From positions 248,001 through 312,000 of the forward strand of contig JAFLBV010000001.1 in the NCBI GenBank assembly GCA_017302895.1: a stretch of 64,000 nt of DNA. Reading direction: 5' to 3'. Every line of letters begins with the position of its first letter. The stretch's first letter is position 1. The notes under the pieces were generated by a model, which searched no databases, was not told where the DNA came from, and was given only the letters and a program-made list of their open reading frames with translations. Source of the DNA: Ignavibacteria bacterium. Its GTDB lineage: Bacteria; Bacteroidota; Ignavibacteria; Ignavibacteriales; Ignavibacteriaceae. This document shows positions 61,511-64,000 of the stretch, piece after piece. The translations under genes and the position numbers were made by a program.

Positions 61511-62787
61511 GGAATATTATTACCCTGTTTTTTCTATTCCTGCCTGTTGCTTTATTCGGGTGTCAGAAAAATCCCGCAGCAGATTCAGGCGATCCTGCAA
61601 AAACGGCCGAAAACAAGAAATTCAAGAACGGTGTTGATGTGTTCCTTGAGGAGAAGGTTTCGGAGCTGGCAGGGAAACGGGTTGGTGTGGTTACAAATCA
61701 TTCTGCAATTACAGCAGATGGTAAACATCTTGTTGATGCACTCCATTTCGATAAAAAGATCAATATCTCCGCAGTATTTGGTCCTGAACATGGCTTCCGT
61801 GGTGATGCAGCGGCCGGAAAGAAAATAGACGATTCCAAAGATGAAAAGACGGGATTGCCGGTGTACTCATTGTATGGGGCGACCAAAAAACCGACTGCTG
61901 AAATGCTTTCAGGGGTTGATGTCATGATTTTCTCGATAAGGGATGTCGGAGTGAGATTCTACACCTACATTTCAACACTTTACTATGTGATGGAAGCGTG
62001 TGGTGAAAAGGGGATACCAGTGTTGGTTATCGATCAACCAAATATCATTGCATGCACATATGTGGATGGTCCAATTGTTGACGAATCTCTTTTTTCATTT
62101 GTCGGCATAACAGCGTTGCCGATTGCTCACGGGATGACAGTCGGCGAACTTGCATACTTCTTCAAGGATGATATTTTAAAGAGAAAAGGGATTAAATGTG
62201 AAGTTGGAGTTGTCAAGATGAAAGGTTATTACAGGGAGACAGAATTTGATTCGACAGGGATGCAATGGTTGAATCCATCACCTAATCTCAGATCGGTACT
62301 TGCAGCAAAAGTTTATCCCGGTACCTGTCTTCTTGAGAACACGAATCTTTCGGAAGGGAGAGGTACAGAGGACCCGTTTCTTATCTTTGGTGCTCCTTTT
62401 GTAAATTCCGGTGAACTGGCCGATGCAATTTCACGATTCCCCGGCATTAAAAAGGTGGAAACAATTGAATTTACACCCCGAGAAAGTGCTGCGGCAACAA
62501 AGCCGAAGTACCTGAATGAAAAATGCTACGGGGTAAGAATTAAAGAAACATCTTCTGAATTCGAGTCTGTGAAATTTGGTTTTTTCCTCCTTGATCATCT
62601 GTTAAAGGCTTATCCGGGGAAATTTGAAATCAGGGAAAAAGGATTCAACGGTAAAGCCGGAAAAAATGGAATAAGGGAAGTTTTGGAAAAGTCAGGGTGG
62701 GAGGCTGTCGTTCAAGGTTACAAATCGGAACTGCAGCAGTTCATGCAACTTAGAAACAAGTATTTATTATACACTAACTTAAGGTAA
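61507..62787 (+). CDS. NamZ-type exo-beta-N-acetylmuramidase lipoprotein (DUF1343)
   Basis: 426 residues. Lipoprotein signal with Cys at ALFGC. DUF1343 proteins include NamZ, an exo-acting muramidase that removes MurNAc from glycan ends during peptidoglycan recycling. Motifs: RVGVVTNHSAIT, FGPEHGFRGDAAAG, VMIFSIRDVGVRFYTYIST and MQWLNPSPNLRS, ENTNLSEGRGTEDPF. It acts in the periplasm or outer membrane. Four-base overlap with the NUDIX gene. No other peptidoglycan gene is close. Confidence 0.9.
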   Translation: MRNIITLFFLFLPVALFGCQKNPAADSGDPAKTAENKKFKNGVDVFLEEKVSELAGKRVGVVTNHSAITADGKHLVDALHFDKKINISAVFGPEHGFRGDAAAGKKIDDSKDEKTGLPVYSLYGATKKPTAEMLSGVDVMIFSIRDVGVRFYTYISTLYYVMEACGEKGIPVLVIDQPNIIACTYVDGPIVDESLFSFVGITALPIAHGMTVGELAYFFKDDILKRKGIKCEVGVVKMKGYYRETEFDSTGMQWLNPSPNLRSVLAAKVYPGTCLLENTNLSEGRGTEDPFLIFGAPFVNSGELADAISRFPGIKKVETIEFTPRESAAATKPKYLNEKCYGVRIKETSSEFESVKFGFFLLDHLLKAYPGKFEIREKGFNGKAGKNGIREVLEKSGWEAVVQGYKSELQQFMQLRNKYLLYTNLR

Positions 62788-62791
62788 CAAT

Positions 62792-63844
62792 ATGTTATTA
62801 AGAAAACTAATGTTTTCAATATTCGTTCTGTCTTCCGTCGTGATTCTTTCGGGATGTGGAGAAAAAGGTTCTGAAGCCGTTCAGGGTGCCACAGATATCG
62901 ATACCAACTATCTCAAAGTAGAAGATGTAAAAGCAGCTGAAGGTGTTACAACTTTCGGTTACAAACTGGAAAAAGGAGATAAATTCAGTTATAAGGTGGC
63001 TTTTATCAACAAGATTTCACAGGATATGAAAGCTGATACAGTCATTTCGCAAAAAGTTGATCAGCGAAATGTTCTTATCATCGATTTTGAAGTGAAGGAT
63101 GTTGACAAAGACACAATCGCAGAGGTTGAAGTAACAACCAGAAGCGTATATGTGAAATCAGACCTCAATGGCAAGGTAAAAGAGTACAAAACGGGTGATA
63201 AACTCGATTCAACAAGCAGAATCGATTTTGGCTTCTATGAGGCTTTATCCGGTAATTCTTTTATGGCAAGAATCGACAAAAAAGGGACAATCCGCGAAGT
63301 GTACAAAGTTGACAAAATTGTTGACAATGCACTCCCAAAAACTAATGGTAAAGATTCAATTTCTGCACAGCAGAGAGAAATGGCAACCACTGAAGTTGCT
63401 GAGAATCTTAAGGGTATGATTCTTCAGGTGTTTAGAAACTTTTCGAACGGCAGCCTTAAAGCCAACGAGACCTATAGTGACAAAAAACCACCTGTTGCAG
63501 ATCCAAGCAGAATGTACCAATTGAATGCCACACAGCTCTACACGCTTAAAGAGAAAGGTAAATTCAACGGAAGCGACATTTCAATTATTGAAGCAGGATA
63601 TGATGCTTCGTATGAATTTAATCCTGAACTTGCACAGCAGGGAATCAAAGTTGATAAAAGTTTGATTACCGGTGGCGGCAAGGTTTATTACAACGATAAA
63701 GAAGGCAAACTTCAGAAGTCAAGAACAAATCTTGTTGAAGAAATCGCATTCAGTGGTGAGATACCCGATAAAACAGGTAAAAAGATTCCATTCACGAGTG
63801 TTAAAAAATCACTTATCGTGAATATAGTTGAGAAAATTAAATAA
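62792..63844 (+). CDS. Hypothetical lipoprotein
   Basis: 350 residues. Lipoprotein signal ends in VILSGC (about residue 22). The mature part is mainly beta with an internal duplication-like alternation of Lys/Asp-rich strands (YKVAFINKISQDMKAD, VDKDTIAEVEVTTRSVYV). No catalytic motif recognised. RBS AAGG precedes the ATG; it begins 4 bases after the muramidase gene and ends the operon before a terminator. Confidence 0.75.
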   Translation: MLLRKLMFSIFVLSSVVILSGCGEKGSEAVQGATDIDTNYLKVEDVKAAEGVTTFGYKLEKGDKFSYKVAFINKISQDMKADTVISQKVDQRNVLIIDFEVKDVDKDTIAEVEVTTRSVYVKSDLNGKVKEYKTGDKLDSTSRIDFGFYEALSGNSFMARIDKKGTIREVYKVDKIVDNALPKTNGKDSISAQQREMATTEVAENLKGMILQVFRNFSNGSLKANETYSDKKPPVADPSRMYQLNATQLYTLKEKGKFNGSDISIIEAGYDASYEFNPELAQQGIKVDKSLITGGGKVYYNDKEGKLQKSRTNLVEEIAFSGEIPDKTGKKIPFTSVKKSLIVNIVEKIK

Positions 63845-63864
63845 TCTCAATTAAAAAGTGTTCT

Positions 63865-63908
63865 AAGAGGCTGTCCGGATATTAACTGTCCTGCAGCCTC
63901 TTTTTTTT
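63865..63908. terminator. Terminator closing the sucD-ndk operon
   Basis: AAGAGGCTG, loop with inner pairing, CAGCCTCTT and T run. The NfeD-like gene converges on it from the other side. Confidence 0.85.
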
Positions 63909-64000
63909 ACATCCGTCTCTGAACCACTATTCTCACACCCTCCACCAAAATTACTTTGAGAGGTGAGTCCTTCTCGATATAATCTCCCTGAGTCACAACA
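63907..64000 (-). CDS. NfeD-like protein, C-terminal end (partial)
   Basis: Minus-strand frame ending at TAA 63907-63909 reads VVTQGDYIEKDSPLKVILVE, then GVRIVVQRRM. The pattern (G-E/D-Y-I-x-K-x-S/T, then V-x-V-x-x-V-E-G) is that of the C-terminal OB-fold of NfeD proteins, which accompany membrane flotillin-like proteins. The rest is outside the window. Only about 30 residues are visible, so this is tentative. Confidence 0.6.
   Translation of the reverse strand, partial: VVTQGDYIEKDSPLKVILVEGVRIVVQRRM

Overview
The window looks like chromosomal DNA of a Gram-negative bacterium of the Bacteroidota/Chlorobiota side, most likely an Ignavibacteria-type organism. This is inferred from a type IX secretion C-terminal sorting domain with the NYPNPFNPST motif (59205-59452), lipoprotein and outer-membrane genes with LolCDE, a Bacteroidota-style promoter before the YebC gene, frequent TTG starts, and moderate GC content. 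No 16S gene or other phylogenetic marker is present, so the placement is an inference.

Layout. 1-5110: partial SulP anion permease, 2-oxoacid:ferredoxin oxidoreductase (korA-korB) and an exported beta-carbonic anhydrase. 5229-10032: an exported TPR-CHAT (caspase-like) protein and a YebC/TACO1 regulator. 10062-12466: an accessory patch with an orphan RhuM gene, an hsdM remnant, a cluster of interleaved short repeats, a DUF2975 membrane protein and three tRNAs (Pro, Arg, Glu). 12724-17369: a TPR protein followed by LolC/LolE/LolD. 17625-24111: a porin-cytochrome module (7-heme lipoprotein, 14-heme cytochrome, outer-membrane barrel) divergent from a two-component system whose sensor kinase itself carries CXXCH and CX4CH haem motifs and whose regulator is sigma54-dependent. 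24131-30666: archaemetzincin, small lipoproteins, a persulfide/sulfite operon (TauE-like exporter, rhodanese, persulfide dioxygenase-rhodanese fusion) and a YceH protein. 30860-39611: a haem operon, HemX-like protein then hemA-C-D-E-N-H-Y, without hemB or hemL.

39686-46135 is the most unusual region: a signalling operon with a histidine kinase carrying a Cys-rich PAS domain, a CarH-like B12 photosensory protein (W-x9-EH and E-x-H-x-x-G) broken by a one-base frameshift and lacking a DNA-binding domain, a second kinase, a KaiB-like protein, and a large REC-PAS-GAF-PAS-kinase-REC hybrid. It looks like a light/cobalamin plus KaiB phosphorelay without KaiC. 46208-55921 is an acyl-metabolism/uptake operon (GbsR-type regulator, FabG, an atypical KAS III, Na+ symporter, acyl-CoA synthetase, duplicated-domain lipoprotein, barrel protein, two alpha/beta hydrolases). 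56183-59452 is a large secreted thioester-domain adhesin with a sigma54-like promoter. 59609-63844 holds sucD, ndk, a NUDIX protein, a NamZ-type muramidase lipoprotein and another lipoprotein. The window ends in the 3' end of an NfeD-like gene.

The haem operon, multihaem cytochromes and haem-motif kinase fit together as an organism with a large cytochrome-c economy and respiration to outer-surface acceptors. Short dispersed repeats sit directly after stop codons at several places, and many terminators share one AGGCTG/CAGCCT stem.
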